Origin: Methylocystis hirsuta | Lineage (GTDB): Bacteria > Pseudomonadota > Alphaproteobacteria > Rhizobiales > Beijerinckiaceae | Direction of reading: 5' to 3' | DNA length: 64,000 nt | Assembly: GCF_003722355.1 (NCBI RefSeq) | Contig: NZ_QWDD01000001.1 | Location: 1,860,001-1,924,000 of the forward strand | Shown: positions 1 through 8,419 of the stretch, piece by piece | Numbering within the stretch: the first letter of the stretch is position 1 | How the letters are laid out: the number at the start of each line of letters is the position of its first letter | Program-made: the position numbers and the translations under genes | The notes under the pieces: generated by a model | Told to the model about the DNA's origin: nothing | The model's input: the letters and a program-made list of their open reading frames with translations, nothing else | Databases searched by the model: none

Positions 1-1
1 G

Positions 2-310
2 CATACGCCGGATTTCTTCCTGGACAATTCCACCTTGCCGATCGACGACGGCGTCTCGCTCACGGCGACCATCGACATTCTGCGCGCGATCGCGGCGGGG
101 CGCGGTCCGGACCGCGCGCTGCTGGCGCTCGGCTATGCGGGTTGGGACCCGGGTCAGCTCGAAGAAGAGATTCAGCGCAATGGATGGCTGAATTGTCCGA
201 CCGATCCAGCTTTGCTGTTCGATCACGACCTCGGGACGAAATATGCGCGCGCGCTGCGCTCGATCGGCGTCGATCCGGAACGGCTGTCGACCCACGCGGG
301 ACATGCCTGA
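2..310 (+). CDS. yqgE: YqgE/AlgH (UPF0301) family protein, 3' part
   Basis: Only the C-terminal part is present. The reading frame is open to the left edge, so the start lies outside the window. The visible ~102 residues contain the family's late signature: a GRGP turn, then [14 protein letters not shown] and a closing GHA. Family members are about 190 residues, so roughly half is here. The biochemical role of the family is not settled; AlgH was linked to alginate regulation in Pseudomonas. The first IS element begins five bases after the stop, so any natural 3' flank or terminator has been displaced. Confidence 0.85.
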   Translation, partial: HTPDFFLDNSTLPIDDGVSLTATIDILRAIAAGRGPDRALLALGYAGWDPGQLEEEIQRNGWLNCPTDPALLFDHDLGTKYARALRSIGVDPERLSTHAGHA

Positions 311-395
311 GCGTTAGGTCGTGTGGACTCTAAGGATTCCATTTTAGGCGCAAATCAGATTCAAGGCTGCTTTTGGGGAGGCGGCCTTGGGTGTG

Positions 396-1150
396 ATGGA
401 TCGACTGGTTTTGACCGACGTGTCTTGGGAGCGGATGGCGCCGCTGATCATAGGTCGGCCCGACCAGAGGGGCTCGACCGGCCGTGACAACCGGATGTTT
501 GTAGAGGGCGTACTGTGGATCGTGCGCACGGGCTCTCCCTGGCGTGATCTTCCGGAAGCGTTTGGGGATTGGAACAGCGTGTTCCGGCGTTTCAGTCGAT
601 GGAGCCTCAAGGGGGTCTGGTGGCGAATTTTCGAGGCGATGTCTGATGATCCGGACTTCGAATATCTGATCGTCGACTCCACCATCGTCCGGGCGCATCA
701 GCATGCCGCCGGGGCGAAAAAGGGGGGTCTGAAGATCAGGCTATTGGTCGCTCGCGCGGCGGCTTGAGCACCAAGATACATATGGCCGTTCGCGGCTTGG
801 GATGCCCTGTGCGGTTCACGCTGACCGCAGGTCAGAAGGGCGATGCGCCGCAAGCCGCTGCATTGATCGAGGGATTGCCTGCGGAGGTCGTCATGGCCGA
901 TACCGCCTATGACGCCGATCGCTTGCGTCACGCCATCGCCGCCAAGGGCGCGCTCGCCGTCATCCCCAACAACCCGTCACGCGCGATCAAATATCCGCTC
1001 GATAAGCATCTCTACGCCCAGCGACATCTCGTCGAATGTTGCTTCTCAAAACTCAAGCAGTTCCGCCGCGTCGCAACCCGTTTCGAGAAGACCGCCCGAA
1101 ATTATCGGGCAGTCGTAACAATCGCCGCAATCGTCCTGTGGATACGATAA
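396..1150 (+). CDS. IS5-family transposase, OrfA-OrfB by -1 frameshift
   Basis: Two overlapping frames together make a DDE transposase. The first frame (ATG at 396; a TTG at 387 is the alternative) holds the N-terminal domain (SPWRDLP, then NSVFRRF) and the first catalytic Asp in IVDST. The second frame, entered at the A5G6 run at 717-727, holds the second Asp (MADTAYDAD) and the third motif YAQRHLVECCFSKLK, which fits the IS5-family Y(2)R(3)E(6)K signature. Reading across the slippery run gives the usual EDQAIGRSRGG junction, so this is programmed -1 frameshifting rather than decay. Known function of the family is cut-and-paste transposition. Confidence 0.85.
717..727 (+). other. Slippery site for -1 frameshifting
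   Basis: A run of five A followed by six G sits where OrfA (codon phase beginning at 717) must shift back one base to enter the OrfB frame. This is the standard type of frameshift signal in IS427-like elements. Confidence 0.7.
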
Positions 1151-1164
1151 CTGTCCACACGACC

Positions 1165-1989
1165 TAGGGCCTGTTGAGATTCATCGGGAGTTTATGACGG
1201 CGGCGGCTATGTGGATCATGGCGGCGAAGCTCTGATCGGTTTTGTCGGCGCGGAGCGCGATGCGTTTGAACTCCTTGAGCTTGCCGAAGAAGTTTTCGAT
1301 CAAATGCCGCCATTTGTACATTTCCTCGTCAATGGCAAGAGGTTTTGCCCGGCGCGGATGTTGGGAGATGACGACTTTGGCGCCGCGCGCGTCGAGATCG
1401 GCGATGATGGCGTTGCTGTCGAACGCCTTGTCGGCGATCAGCGCGCCGAAAGCGACGCCCTCAAGGAGCGGCGCAACGCCAACCGTATCGAAACGCTGTC
1501 CGGGCATGAGCGTGAAGCGCACGAGATTGCCGAGCGCATCGGTGAGCGCCAGGATTTTGGTGGTCATGCCGCCTTTTGACCGGCCGATGGCCTGGCTCGA
1601 AGTCCCCCTTTTGCGCCCTGTCCGTGACGGTGAACCTTGACGATGGTGGCGTCGACCATGGCGTATTCCATGTCGGGTTCGTCGCAGACGGCGTCAAATA
1701 GCCGTTTCCAGACATCCGCCTTCACCCAGTCGCGGAACCGTGTGAACACGCTGTTCCAATGCCCGAATGCGCGCGGCAGATCGCGCCACGGACTGCCGGT
1801 GCGAGCAATCCACAGCACCGCCTCCACGAACAAACGGTTGTTGTTGCCGCTGCGGCCGGGATCGCCCTGTTTGCCAAGACAAAAGGGCTCCATCTTCGCC
1901 CATTGGGCGTCAGTCAAAACGAATCGGTTCATCAAAAGCTTGAATCACAGCCAAGCTCAGATGAGAATCCTAATTCCCAACAGACCCTA
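1165..1989 (-). mobile_element. Second IS5-family (IS427-like) insertion sequence
   Basis: The left end GGGCCTGTTGAGATT (1167 on) and the complement of the right end GGGTCTGTTGGGAATT (ending at 1987) are imperfect inverted repeats. TA flanks both sides (1165-1166 and 1988-1989). The element is about 821 bp and carries its transposase on the minus strand. Its ends and protein differ from the upstream element, so this is a separate IS type and not a duplication of it. Confidence 0.85.
1181..1935 (-). CDS. IS5-family transposase, OrfA-OrfB by -1 frameshift
   Basis: OrfA (1935 down to 1564) has SPWRDLPRAFG, NSVFTRF and the first catalytic Asp in MVDATIV. OrfB (to 1181) has the second Asp in ADKAFDS and YKWRHLIENFFGKLK, matching Y(2)R(3)E(6)K. 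The frames join at a run of A4G5 near 1600; a -1 shift there gives SSQAIGRSKGG, the conserved junction of this group. Family function is DDE transposition. The reading frames look intact. Confidence 0.85.
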
Positions 1990-2098
1990 GTGCAGGTTCC
2001 GAAAAAGTTGACGGACTTTTTCGATGAGAACCTGCTCCACTATTTGCTTTAAAGCGATTCCTTATCGATCACTGATTCCATGTGATCGATAAGCGCTA
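1990..2098. repeat. Dispersed two-hairpin intergenic repeat, copy 1
   Basis: Two consecutive inverted repeats. The first pairs an imperfect left arm near 1993-2010 with ACTTTTTCGATGAGAACC; the second is a perfect 12-bp pair, CTTATCGATCAC and GTGATCGATAAG. A close copy in the same orientation is at 35590-35710. The second IS element lies directly at the left edge of this copy. The repeat's right end supplies the TAG stop of the acetyltransferase on the minus strand. Confidence 0.7.
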
Positions 2099-2596
2099 GG
2101 CGCCGAGCCGACCGAAGGCTGGCGCATAGTCTACCGTTCCCTCCTTGGCTGGAAGCGCGCCGTTAAGCGCCAGCGCCATGAAATGCGGCCCCGCATATGG
2201 CGTGCCGAAGCCGGCTGCAAGCTCCGGTCGAAATCCGAAACGGCCGTAAAAGGCGCTGTCGCCCAACACAAAAATCGCGCGCCACCGGTCTTCCTGCGCA
2301 CGCGCCAAGCTCCAGTGCAAAAGAGCGTTGGCGATCCCTTTTCCGCGATATGCCGCTGCGACGGCGACAGGACCGAGCCCGAGCGCAGGAAAGGGAGCGT
2401 TCATCCTGGACAGGGCGGCGTAGCCGACGATGACGCCGTTGACAGCCGCGACGCCGCCAAAAACCAGGTCGCCTTCGTTGCGCAGCGCCTCGACGAGTTC
2501 GGCCTCGCCGTATCGGTCGAAAGCCGCAACAAGCAGCCCGCGTATGGCGGAATGATCCTGCGGCGTTTCCGCGCGAAGAGTTGCGCTTCCGGTCAT
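2096..2596 (-). CDS. GNAT family N-acetyltransferase (YhbS-like)
   Basis: 166 residues with a GNAT core: an N-terminal strand ending in VAAFDRYGE, a central strand LGLGPVAV followed by the acetyl-CoA loop YRGKGIANALL (R/Q-x-x-G-x-G/A pattern), and a C-terminal YGRFGF segment. This resembles the YhbS branch. The substrate cannot be told from sequence. The start codon overlaps the stop of the upstream aldo/keto reductase by 4 bp (ATGA at 2593-2596), so the two are probably co-transcribed. Confidence 0.8.
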   Translation of the reverse strand: MTGSATLRAETPQDHSAIRGLLVAAFDRYGEAELVEALRNEGDLVFGGVAAVNGVIVGYAALSRMNAPFPALGLGPVAVAAAYRGKGIANALLHWSLARAQEDRWRAIFVLGDSAFYGRFGFRPELAAGFGTPYAGPHFMALALNGALPAKEGTVDYAPAFGRLGA

Positions 2597-3642
2597 GGCG
2601 CGGGGTTGCTGTGGAGATGGTGGATGGCGTCGATACGCCGCTCGATTTCAGGCGTGATCCTGAGTTCCATCGACGCGAGGTCGGTTTTAAGCTGCGCCAT
2701 CGTCGTCGCGCCAATAATATTCGACGTCACGAAGGGCCGGGAGGTCACGAAGGCGATGGCGAGCTGCGCCGGATCGACTCTCATATCTTGCGCGAGCGTC
2801 AGATAGGCGGCGACCGCGTGTTCGACTTCGGGCTTCTCATAACGCTGCGCGCGCTCGAACAGAGTCGTGCGGGCGCCGGGCGGCCGCGCGCCGCCCTGAT
2901 ATTTTCCGGTGAGGTATCCTTGCGCGAGCGGCGAATAGGCGAGCAATCCGACGCGCTCGCGCTCAGTGAACTCAGCGAGACCGATCTCGAAGGTGCGGTT
3001 GATGAGGTTGTAAGCGTTTTGAATCGAGACGACGCGCGGCCCATGGCCGAGTTCTGCCGCGCGCAGGAAGCGCGCCACGCCCCACGGCGTCTCATTGGAC
3101 AGGCCGATGTGCCGAACCTTGCCGGCTTTGACGAGCCGCGTTAGCGCTTCCAGCGTCTCTTCAATCGGGATTTCGTCGCGCTTCGTCGGGCGTCGATAGA
3201 CCGTGCCGCCTGCGCCCCAAAGCGGTAGCGAACGATCCGGCCAATGCAATTGATAGAGATCGATGTAATCGGTCTGCAGACGCTTCAGCGATCCCTCGAT
3301 CGCATAGTTGATGTTCTTGGCGTCGAGAACCGTTCCGGCGCCTCCGGGACGCAGCCAGTTGGCGTCGCCGCGGCCGGCCACTTTTGTGGCGATGATCGCC
3401 TTGTCGCGGTTCTGACGTGCGGCGAGCCAACTTCCGATGATGCGCTCGGAGGAGCCTTGAGTGTCCTGCCTCGGCGGAATGGAATAGATTTCCGCCGTGT
3501 CGATGAAATTGACGCCGCGATCGAACGCATAGTCCAGTTGCGCATGGCCTTCGGCTTCGCTGTTCTGCTGTCCCCACGTCATCGAGCCGAGACAGATGGC
3601 GGAGACGGAGAGATCGCTGTCGCCGAGTTTGCGGTATTCCAT
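2593..3642 (-). CDS. Aldo/keto reductase, Tas-like
   Basis: 349 residues, about the length of E. coli Tas (346). A TIM-barrel NADP(H)-dependent oxidoreductase is indicated by the aldo/keto tetrad: Asp in FIDTAEIY, Tyr in the same motif, Lys in ATKVAG and His in YQLHWPD. The early GTVYRR insertion and the late NIIGATTMAQL cofactor-binding segment also fit. The family reduces carbonyls; the physiological substrate is unknown. It is followed by the acetyltransferase with an ATGA overlap. Confidence 0.85.
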   Translation of the reverse strand: MEYRKLGDSDLSVSAICLGSMTWGQQNSEAEGHAQLDYAFDRGVNFIDTAEIYSIPPRQDTQGSSERIIGSWLAARQNRDKAIIATKVAGRGDANWLRPGGAGTVLDAKNINYAIEGSLKRLQTDYIDLYQLHWPDRSLPLWGAGGTVYRRPTKRDEIPIEETLEALTRLVKAGKVRHIGLSNETPWGVARFLRAAELGHGPRVVSIQNAYNLINRTFEIGLAEFTERERVGLLAYSPLAQGYLTGKYQGGARPPGARTTLFERAQRYEKPEVEHAVAAYLTLAQDMRVDPAQLAIAFVTSRPFVTSNIIGATTMAQLKTDLASMELRITPEIERRIDAIHHLHSNPAP

Positions 3643-3654
3643 GACGTAACGCCG

Positions 3655-4368
3655 TTAACGGAGGCATTCGCTCGACTGCAGCTCAAGCCGCAATTCGAAG
3701 CTCTGAAATTGGATGAAGATTGGCGAGAGCCATGCTTTGAGCGCCGCGCGAACCACGATCGACATTCCTGGCGGTGGCTCCCTCGTGAAGTGGGACAGCG
3801 ACAAATCGACGTCGTCGAGCGTTCGCGCGATCGGCGCCTCAAGACTCGGGATCACGAATTTGCCGCTCGCGGGATAGCGCGCAAGAATCGCCAAGGAGTC
3901 GCGGCCGAGCGGCGAGGCGCCGCGATTGTGAATGACGCTCATCATGAGATCGGGCCATGTCGTCTTAAGGACGAGCGCGCTGTTCGCGGCGCTGTCCGTA
4001 ACATCCGTCTGAAAGAGCACGATCGGCTCAACGCCGCGCCGTCGCGCTTCTTCGAGAAAGCCAATCTCGGCGATGGTCGCGAACAGGCGCTCATAGGAGC
4101 GATGCCAGACGTCGACGATCTTTGGCGTCTCGTCGGCGACGAGCAGGCGGTCGAAGAGCGAGATTTGCCCCTTGATCTCGCTGAGGTTGATGATGTGCGT
4201 CGCTTCCGGAAAGAACAATGCATAAAGCGGCTCCCGGAAATCCGTGTCGAAGCCTTCGACGCCGACATTGCGCGACAAATAATAATCGGTCAGCAAACGC
4301 GCCGCTGTCGTCACGCCTGTTCGCGAGTGCGGCGAGCAAACGAAGAACGCGAGAGTGCGACGCGCCAT
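3655..4368 (-). CDS. ParA/MinD-like protein with degenerate P-loop
   Basis: 237 residues. The fold looks like a SIMIBI ATPase: an N-terminal hydrophobic strand, then CSPHSRTGVTTAARLL where a Walker A' motif (KGGxGKT) should be, then GFDTDFREPLY and a later hydrophobic strand IVLFQTD. Both the signature Lys and the P-loop Lys are absent, so ATP hydrolysis is doubtful. It follows a canonical ParA-like gene by 38 bp on the same strand, suggesting a catalytic/regulatory pair. Function unknown. A MipZ/ParA-like positioning role or a surface-polysaccharide regulatory role are both possible. Confidence 0.6.
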   Translation of the reverse strand: MARRTLAFFVCSPHSRTGVTTAARLLTDYYLSRNVGVEGFDTDFREPLYALFFPEATHIINLSEIKGQISLFDRLLVADETPKIVDVWHRSYERLFATIAEIGFLEEARRRGVEPIVLFQTDVTDSAANSALVLKTTWPDLMMSVIHNRGASPLGRDSLAILARYPASGKFVIPSLEAPIARTLDDVDLSLSHFTREPPPGMSIVVRAALKAWLSPIFIQFQSFELRLELQSSECLR

Positions 4369-4406
4369 GTGGTCTTCGCGGAGACGACGTGCGCCGCCGC
4401 GACCCT

Positions 4407-5243
4407 CTATCGCCTCTTCTCGCCAACAAGATCGAGAAGGCCGACCCGTTCGAACTCATCGGCGACGCGCGCCAGCCACGTGCGGACGTAGCCGCGCAAC
4501 ACGAACGAATGCTCCGCCGGCCGGCCCTGCGCGTCCTGATTGCCGATGAATGTCGAGAACGGCGTGCCGGATAGCTCGACCTGCTCGTAGGCGAGTTCGC
4601 TGAGCTTGGGGATTGTGATCTCGCCCGAGGTGACGACGTGCTCGAAATATTTCGCGTGGGTTTGTGGATCCCACTCGAAGAAGGTCGTGTCGTTGACGTG
4701 ATTCTTCACCATGAAATAGTTGGCGTCCGTGACGTAGGGCGCGATTTCGGCGATCTCCTCCAGCGAAGCGATGGAGGGTCCGATCACATGCAGCAGCACG
4801 AAGCGGAATTCGCCGCCTTTCACCGCATCGAAGAAGCCGATTTCGTCGAGCGCCCCGAGCGCCGGGCTCAACCCGCCGGCGCGCACGTCGATGACGCTGA
4901 CCTTGGCCTGCGACGTATTCAGCGTGTCGATGATCTTCATCTGGTCCGAGGGTTCGGTCAGATCGACGATCATCGTCTCGTCAGGGTGGAAGCGATGAAG
5001 CGTTCCTCGCGGCGTCTCGGTGTCGAACGCGCGCGTATGAATGTCATTGAGCGAAAGAAAATCGAGGATGGCTCTGGCGATCGTGGTTTTGCCGACGCCG
5101 CCCTTGTCCGCGCCAACGACGATGACCGCGGGGCGAGCTGCGGCGCTCGCGGCGGCGGCCGGAGCCTCGGCCTTTCGCGGGCGGCTTTCCGGCTCCCGTT
5201 TCGCTGGCGCTTCCCTGGTGATTTTGACCGGCTTCTTGACCAT
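4407..5243 (-). CDS. ParA/MinD-like P-loop ATPase
   Basis: 278 residues. A basic, Pro/Ala-rich N-terminal tail (about residues 1-38) precedes an intact deviant Walker A motif, GADKGGVGKTT, including the signature Lys of the ParA/MinD/Mrp group. Then come AFDTETPRGT (switch I region) and VIDVRAGG as a Walker B strand. The C-terminal half is not like chromosomal ParA or Soj, and no partner parB or minE is nearby. It heads a two-gene unit with the degenerate homologue at 3655-4368. Likely a cytosolic or membrane-peripheral ATPase; its cargo is unknown. Confidence 0.7.
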   Translation of the reverse strand: MVKKPVKITREAPAKREPESRPRKAEAPAAAASAAARPAVIVVGADKGGVGKTTIARAILDFLSLNDIHTRAFDTETPRGTLHRFHPDETMIVDLTEPSDQMKIIDTLNTSQAKVSVIDVRAGGLSPALGALDEIGFFDAVKGGEFRFVLLHVIGPSIASLEEIAEIAPYVTDANYFMVKNHVNDTTFFEWDPQTHAKYFEHVVTSGEITIPKLSELAYEQVELSGTPFSTFIGNQDAQGRPAEHSFVLRGYVRTWLARVADEFERVGLLDLVGEKRR

Positions 5244-5286
5244 GGGTGCTCCTATCGCATGTCGCGCTGGCGCCGCTGTTCGGTGA

Positions 5287-5327
5287 ATGACAAGCGCTCA
5301 ACAAACATGGTTTTTGGCGCTTGTCAT
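5287..5327. promoter_or_regulatory. Inverted repeat between ParA-like gene and cys operon
   Basis: ATGACAAGCGC at 5287-5297 and its exact complement at 5317-5327, separated by 19 bases. It lies in the divergent intergenic region between the minus-strand ATPase gene and the plus-strand sulfate operon, so it could be an operator for either. There is no T-tract, so it is not a typical terminator. Confidence 0.4.
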
Positions 5328-5428
5328 GCTCTGTTTCAGCTAACTGCGGATGGCGCTCCAATTGTGACGCGCTTAAAACAACACAACGAATATGTTATTA
5401 AACGCAAGCACCACAATAAGATCGTGAA

Positions 5429-5457
5429 TTGACATTCGTGCGGTTTGGAGGTTTATG
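5429..5457 (+). promoter_or_regulatory. Putative sigma-70 promoter of the cys operon
   Basis: TTGACA at 5429-5434, a 17-bp spacer, then TTTATG at 5452-5457. This is about 60 bases before the proposed ferredoxin start. The preceding 90 bases are AT-richer than the surroundings and could hold a LysR-type activator site, but no specific site is claimed. Confidence 0.4.
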
Positions 5458-5519
5458 CGTTCGAAATACAGAACGTCCGTTGCTGCTCGCTGGCGCGGAC
5501 CAGGTCGGCGCGTCAAGGC

Positions 5520-5891
5520 ATGAGCAATATCGAGAATATCGTCGCGCGGCGGCCCGCCGAATCGTCGCAGCAGAGTCTGCCGACCCTGCACGTCGAGGAT
5601 CGCGACGGCATTGTCCATGAACTTGAAGCCGTCGAAGGCTGGCGGCTGATGGAGATCTTGCGCGACCATGGCGTCGGCATGGTCAACACCTGTGGCGGCG
5701 CTCTTGCATGTGCGGAGTGCCACGTCGTCCTCGACGCGGAATCGGCCCGCCGCGTGCCGCCGCCGCGCGAAGAGGAAGTCGAAAAGCTCGATGAATTGCC
5801 GATGCTTTACGAAAATTCGCGTCTCTCCTGCCAGATCATCTGGTCCGATGAGATGAGCGGCCTTCGGCTAAAGCTGGCGCAGGAAACGTGA
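5520..5891 (+). CDS. [2Fe-2S] ferredoxin (adrenodoxin-like), cys operon
   Basis: 123 residues from the ATG at 5520; the frame extends upstream to a weaker TTG at 5445. The cluster ligands are visible as CGGALACAEC (C-x5-C-x2-C) plus a fourth Cys in SRLSCQI, the vertebrate-type/Isc-type ferredoxin spacing. It is the first gene of the sulfate assimilation operon and overlaps the next gene by one base (TGATG). Inference: it supplies electrons to the downstream sulfite reductase, since no flavoprotein CysJ is encoded in the operon. Confidence 0.75.
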   Translation: MSNIENIVARRPAESSQQSLPTLHVEDRDGIVHELEAVEGWRLMEILRDHGVGMVNTCGGALACAECHVVLDAESARRVPPPREEEVEKLDELPMLYENSRLSCQIIWSDEMSGLRLKLAQET

Positions 5892-6208
5892 TGCCCGTCT
5901 TCAAACATCCCCAGATCCTGATCGCGTCGAATTTGACGGACGGCGAAGTGCTGTTTCTCGGCCCTTCGGGCTGGGAGCGGGACCACCGTCGCGCGCGCGT
6001 CGCGCGGAGCGCCGATGAGGCGGCGGCGCTCGAAGCCTTGGGCAAGCGTGACATTTCCGCCAATCGCGTGGTCGACGTCTATCTCGCCGATGTCGAGATC
6101 GGGAGCGACGGCGCGCCGACGCCGTTACATTATCGAGAAAAGATGCGCGTGAAGGGACCGAGCGTTCGCCTTGATCTCGGCAAACAAGCGACGGGAGGAG
6201 CGCTATGA
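5891..6208 (+). CDS. DUF2849 domain protein, cys operon
   Basis: 105 residues starting at the ATG that overlaps the ferredoxin stop (a GTG one codon earlier is also possible). It is the small protein usually encoded directly before sulfite reductase in alphaproteobacteria. Its function is not established; the conserved location suggests a role with CysI. There are no Cys residues and no membrane segment. It overlaps cysI by 4 bp (ATGA), so translational coupling is expected. Confidence 0.75.
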   Translation: MPVFKHPQILIASNLTDGEVLFLGPSGWERDHRRARVARSADEAAALEALGKRDISANRVVDVYLADVEIGSDGAPTPLHYREKMRVKGPSVRLDLGKQATGGAL

Positions 6209-7929
6209 CCGCTCACGATCCCGAGGCGATGCGCCGGCCCAATGCGCCGATGACCACCTATCGCTACGATGAATATGACGCGGCTTTTGTAAGCGAACGC
6301 GTCGCGGAATTTCGCGAGCAGGTGCGCCGTCGGCTTTCCGGCGCGCTGACCGAAGAGGAGTTCCGCCCCTTCCGGCTGATGAACGGGCTCTATCTGCAGC
6401 TACACGCCTATATGCTGCGTGTCGCGATTCCCTATGGCACGCTGACGGCGCGGCAGATGCGCCGGCTCGCCGATATCGCGGAGAAGTGGGACAAGGGCTA
6501 CGGCCATTTCACGACGCGCCAGAACCTCCAATATAATTGGCCCAAGCTCGTCGATACGCCGGACATTCTGGAATCGCTGGCGGACGTCGAGATGCACGCC
6601 ATCCAGACGTCGGGCAACTGCATTCGCAATGTGACAGCCGATCATTTCGCCGGAGTCGCGCCGGACGAGATCGAAGATCCCCGGCCGACGGCGGAGTTTC
6701 TCCGCCAATGGTCGAGCCTGCATTCGGAGTTCTCGTTCCTGCCGCGCAAGTTCAAGATTGCAGTGACGGGCGCCGCGCATGATCGCGCCGCGATTCTGGT
6801 GCATGACATCGGCCTGCGCATCGTCAAGAACGATACGGGCGAGATCGGCTATCAGGTCGTGGTCGGCGGCGGACTCGGCCGTTCGCCCTTTATCGGCAAG
6901 GTCGTCGGCGACTTCGTGCCGCGCGAGGATCTGCTCGCCTTTCTCGAGGCGATCCTGCGCGTCTATAACCGCTTCGGCAGGCGCGACAACAAATACAAGG
7001 CGCGAGTCAAAATTCTCGTCCACGAGAAGGGAATTGACGAAATCCGCGCCGCGGTCGAAGCCGAGTTCGCGGCGATGGACCGCTCGGCGTTTGCCCACGA
7101 CTCCGAGGAATTCGAGCGCATCGCCGCCTTTTTCGCGCCGCCGCCCTATGACTCGCTGCCGGCGACGTCCGCCTCGCTGCGCGCCGCGAAATTGGAGTCG
7201 CCGGCTTTCGCAAATTTCGCCGACGTCAACGTCGGCGCGCACAAGATGCCCGGCTACGCCATCGTCACGGTTTCATTGAAGCCCATCGGCGGCGTCCCCG
7301 GCGACGCCACGTCCGATCAGATGCGGGTGCTGGCCGACGCCAGCGAACGCTTCGGCTTCGGCGAACTGCGGGTCAGCCATGAGCAGAACATCATCCTGCC
7401 GCATGTGAAGCAGGACGATCTTCTTACGCTTTGGCGCATGCTTGACGCCGCCGGGCTCGCGACGGCGAACGCCGGCCTCGTCTCCGACATCATCTCGTGC
7501 CCCGGTCTCGACTATTGCTCGCTCGCCACAGCGCGCTCGATTCCCATCGCGCAGGCGATCTCGAAGCGCTTCTCCGACATGTCTCGGCAGCGGCGCATCG
7601 GCAAACTCGGCGTCAAGATCTCAGGCTGCATCAACGCCTGCGGCCATCACCACGTTGGCGCGATCGGCATTCTCGGGTTGGAGAAGAAGGGCCAGGAATC
7701 CTATCAGATTACGCTCGGCGGCGACCCGACCTTCTCCGCGTCGATCGGCGAGATTCTGGGGCCTGGGGTCACCGCCGAGCAGGTGCCCGACGTCGTCGAA
7801 CATCTCGTTGATTATTATCTCGCCGAACGCGAAGAAGGCGAAGCCTTCATCGACACCTGGCGCCGCATCGGCCATGCGCGGTTCAAAGACGTTCTGCGTC
7901 GGGAGGGCGAAGATGGCGCTGATATCTGA
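6205..7929 (+). CDS. cysI: Sulfite (nitrite/sulfite) reductase hemoprotein subunit
   Basis: 574 residues. Reduces sulfite to sulfide with six electrons, using siroheme coupled to a [4Fe-4S] cluster. The cluster ligands are seen as SCPGLDYCS and, later, SGCINACGHHHVG. The two ferredoxin-like repeats (around residues 60-130 and 345-410) and the repeat linker are of normal length. There is no CysJ, so a ferredoxin donor is likely and one is encoded two genes upstream. The stop overlaps DUF934 by 17 bp. Confidence 0.9.
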   Translation: MTAHDPEAMRRPNAPMTTYRYDEYDAAFVSERVAEFREQVRRRLSGALTEEEFRPFRLMNGLYLQLHAYMLRVAIPYGTLTARQMRRLADIAEKWDKGYGHFTTRQNLQYNWPKLVDTPDILESLADVEMHAIQTSGNCIRNVTADHFAGVAPDEIEDPRPTAEFLRQWSSLHSEFSFLPRKFKIAVTGAAHDRAAILVHDIGLRIVKNDTGEIGYQVVVGGGLGRSPFIGKVVGDFVPREDLLAFLEAILRVYNRFGRRDNKYKARVKILVHEKGIDEIRAAVEAEFAAMDRSAFAHDSEEFERIAAFFAPPPYDSLPATSASLRAAKLESPAFANFADVNVGAHKMPGYAIVTVSLKPIGGVPGDATSDQMRVLADASERFGFGELRVSHEQNIILPHVKQDDLLTLWRMLDAAGLATANAGLVSDIISCPGLDYCSLATARSIPIAQAISKRFSDMSRQRRIGKLGVKISGCINACGHHHVGAIGILGLEKKGQESYQITLGGDPTFSASIGEILGPGVTAEQVPDVVEHLVDYYLAEREEGEAFIDTWRRIGHARFKDVLRREGEDGADI

Positions 7930-8419
7930 CGGCCGCTTCATCGAGGACGCCTGGCGCCGGCTTGCCGACGAGGAAGCGCTGCCGAAGACCGGCAAGTTCA
8001 TCGTGTCGTTGCCGCGACTCGAACATGCCGTGGAGGTCCTTGGGCCGACGGCTACGTTTGGCGTGATCGTTCCGAACACGACGGAACCGTCGGCGCTCAT
8101 CGCAGCCTTGCCGCGGCTCGACCTCATCTCGATCGCTTTCCCGGCTTTCGCTGACGGTCGCGGCTTCTCTTTGGCGCGCCTGCTGCGGCGGGCGGAGTTT
8201 AAAGGCGAGTTGCGCGCCAGCGGGCGTCTCGTCGCCGACCAATATCCTCACGCGATTGGTTGCGGCTTTGATACGATCGAAATTCCGGACGATCTCGCCG
8301 ATCGCCAGGATGAAGAACAGTGGCGCAGCGCGCTCAACGCCTATTCAATGAGCTATCAGCGCGGCTACGCCGGGCGCGGCTCGATCCTCGAAGCGCGCCG
8401 GAAGGCGGCGCGTTCATGA
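7913..8419 (+). CDS. DUF934 domain protein, cys operon
   Basis: 168 residues from the ATG at 7913, which overlaps the end of cysI; the open frame runs further upstream only because it shadows cysI. It carries an alphaproteobacterial DUF934 pattern (FPAFADGRGFSLARLLR). DUF934 proteins are found almost always next to sulfite reductase and are thought to assist it, but no biochemical role is fixed. It overlaps cysH by 4 bp (ATGA). Confidence 0.8.
   Translation: MALISDGRFIEDAWRRLADEEALPKTGKFIVSLPRLEHAVEVLGPTATFGVIVPNTTEPSALIAALPRLDLISIAFPAFADGRGFSLARLLRRAEFKGELRASGRLVADQYPHAIGCGFDTIEIPDDLADRQDEEQWRSALNAYSMSYQRGYAGRGSILEARRKAARS

Larger units (their letters stand above)
315..1166 (+). mobile_element. 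IS5-family (IS427-like) insertion sequence
   Basis: The ends are a perfect 12-bp inverted repeat, GGTCGTGTGGAC at 317-328 and its complement at 1153-1164, flanked by TA at 315-316 and 1165-1166. The element proper is therefore about 848 bp with a TA target duplication. It carries one transposase in two frames. Its right-hand TA is also the left-hand TA of the next element, so the two are directly abutted. No disruption beyond the normal frameshift arrangement is visible, so it may be active. Confidence 0.88.
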
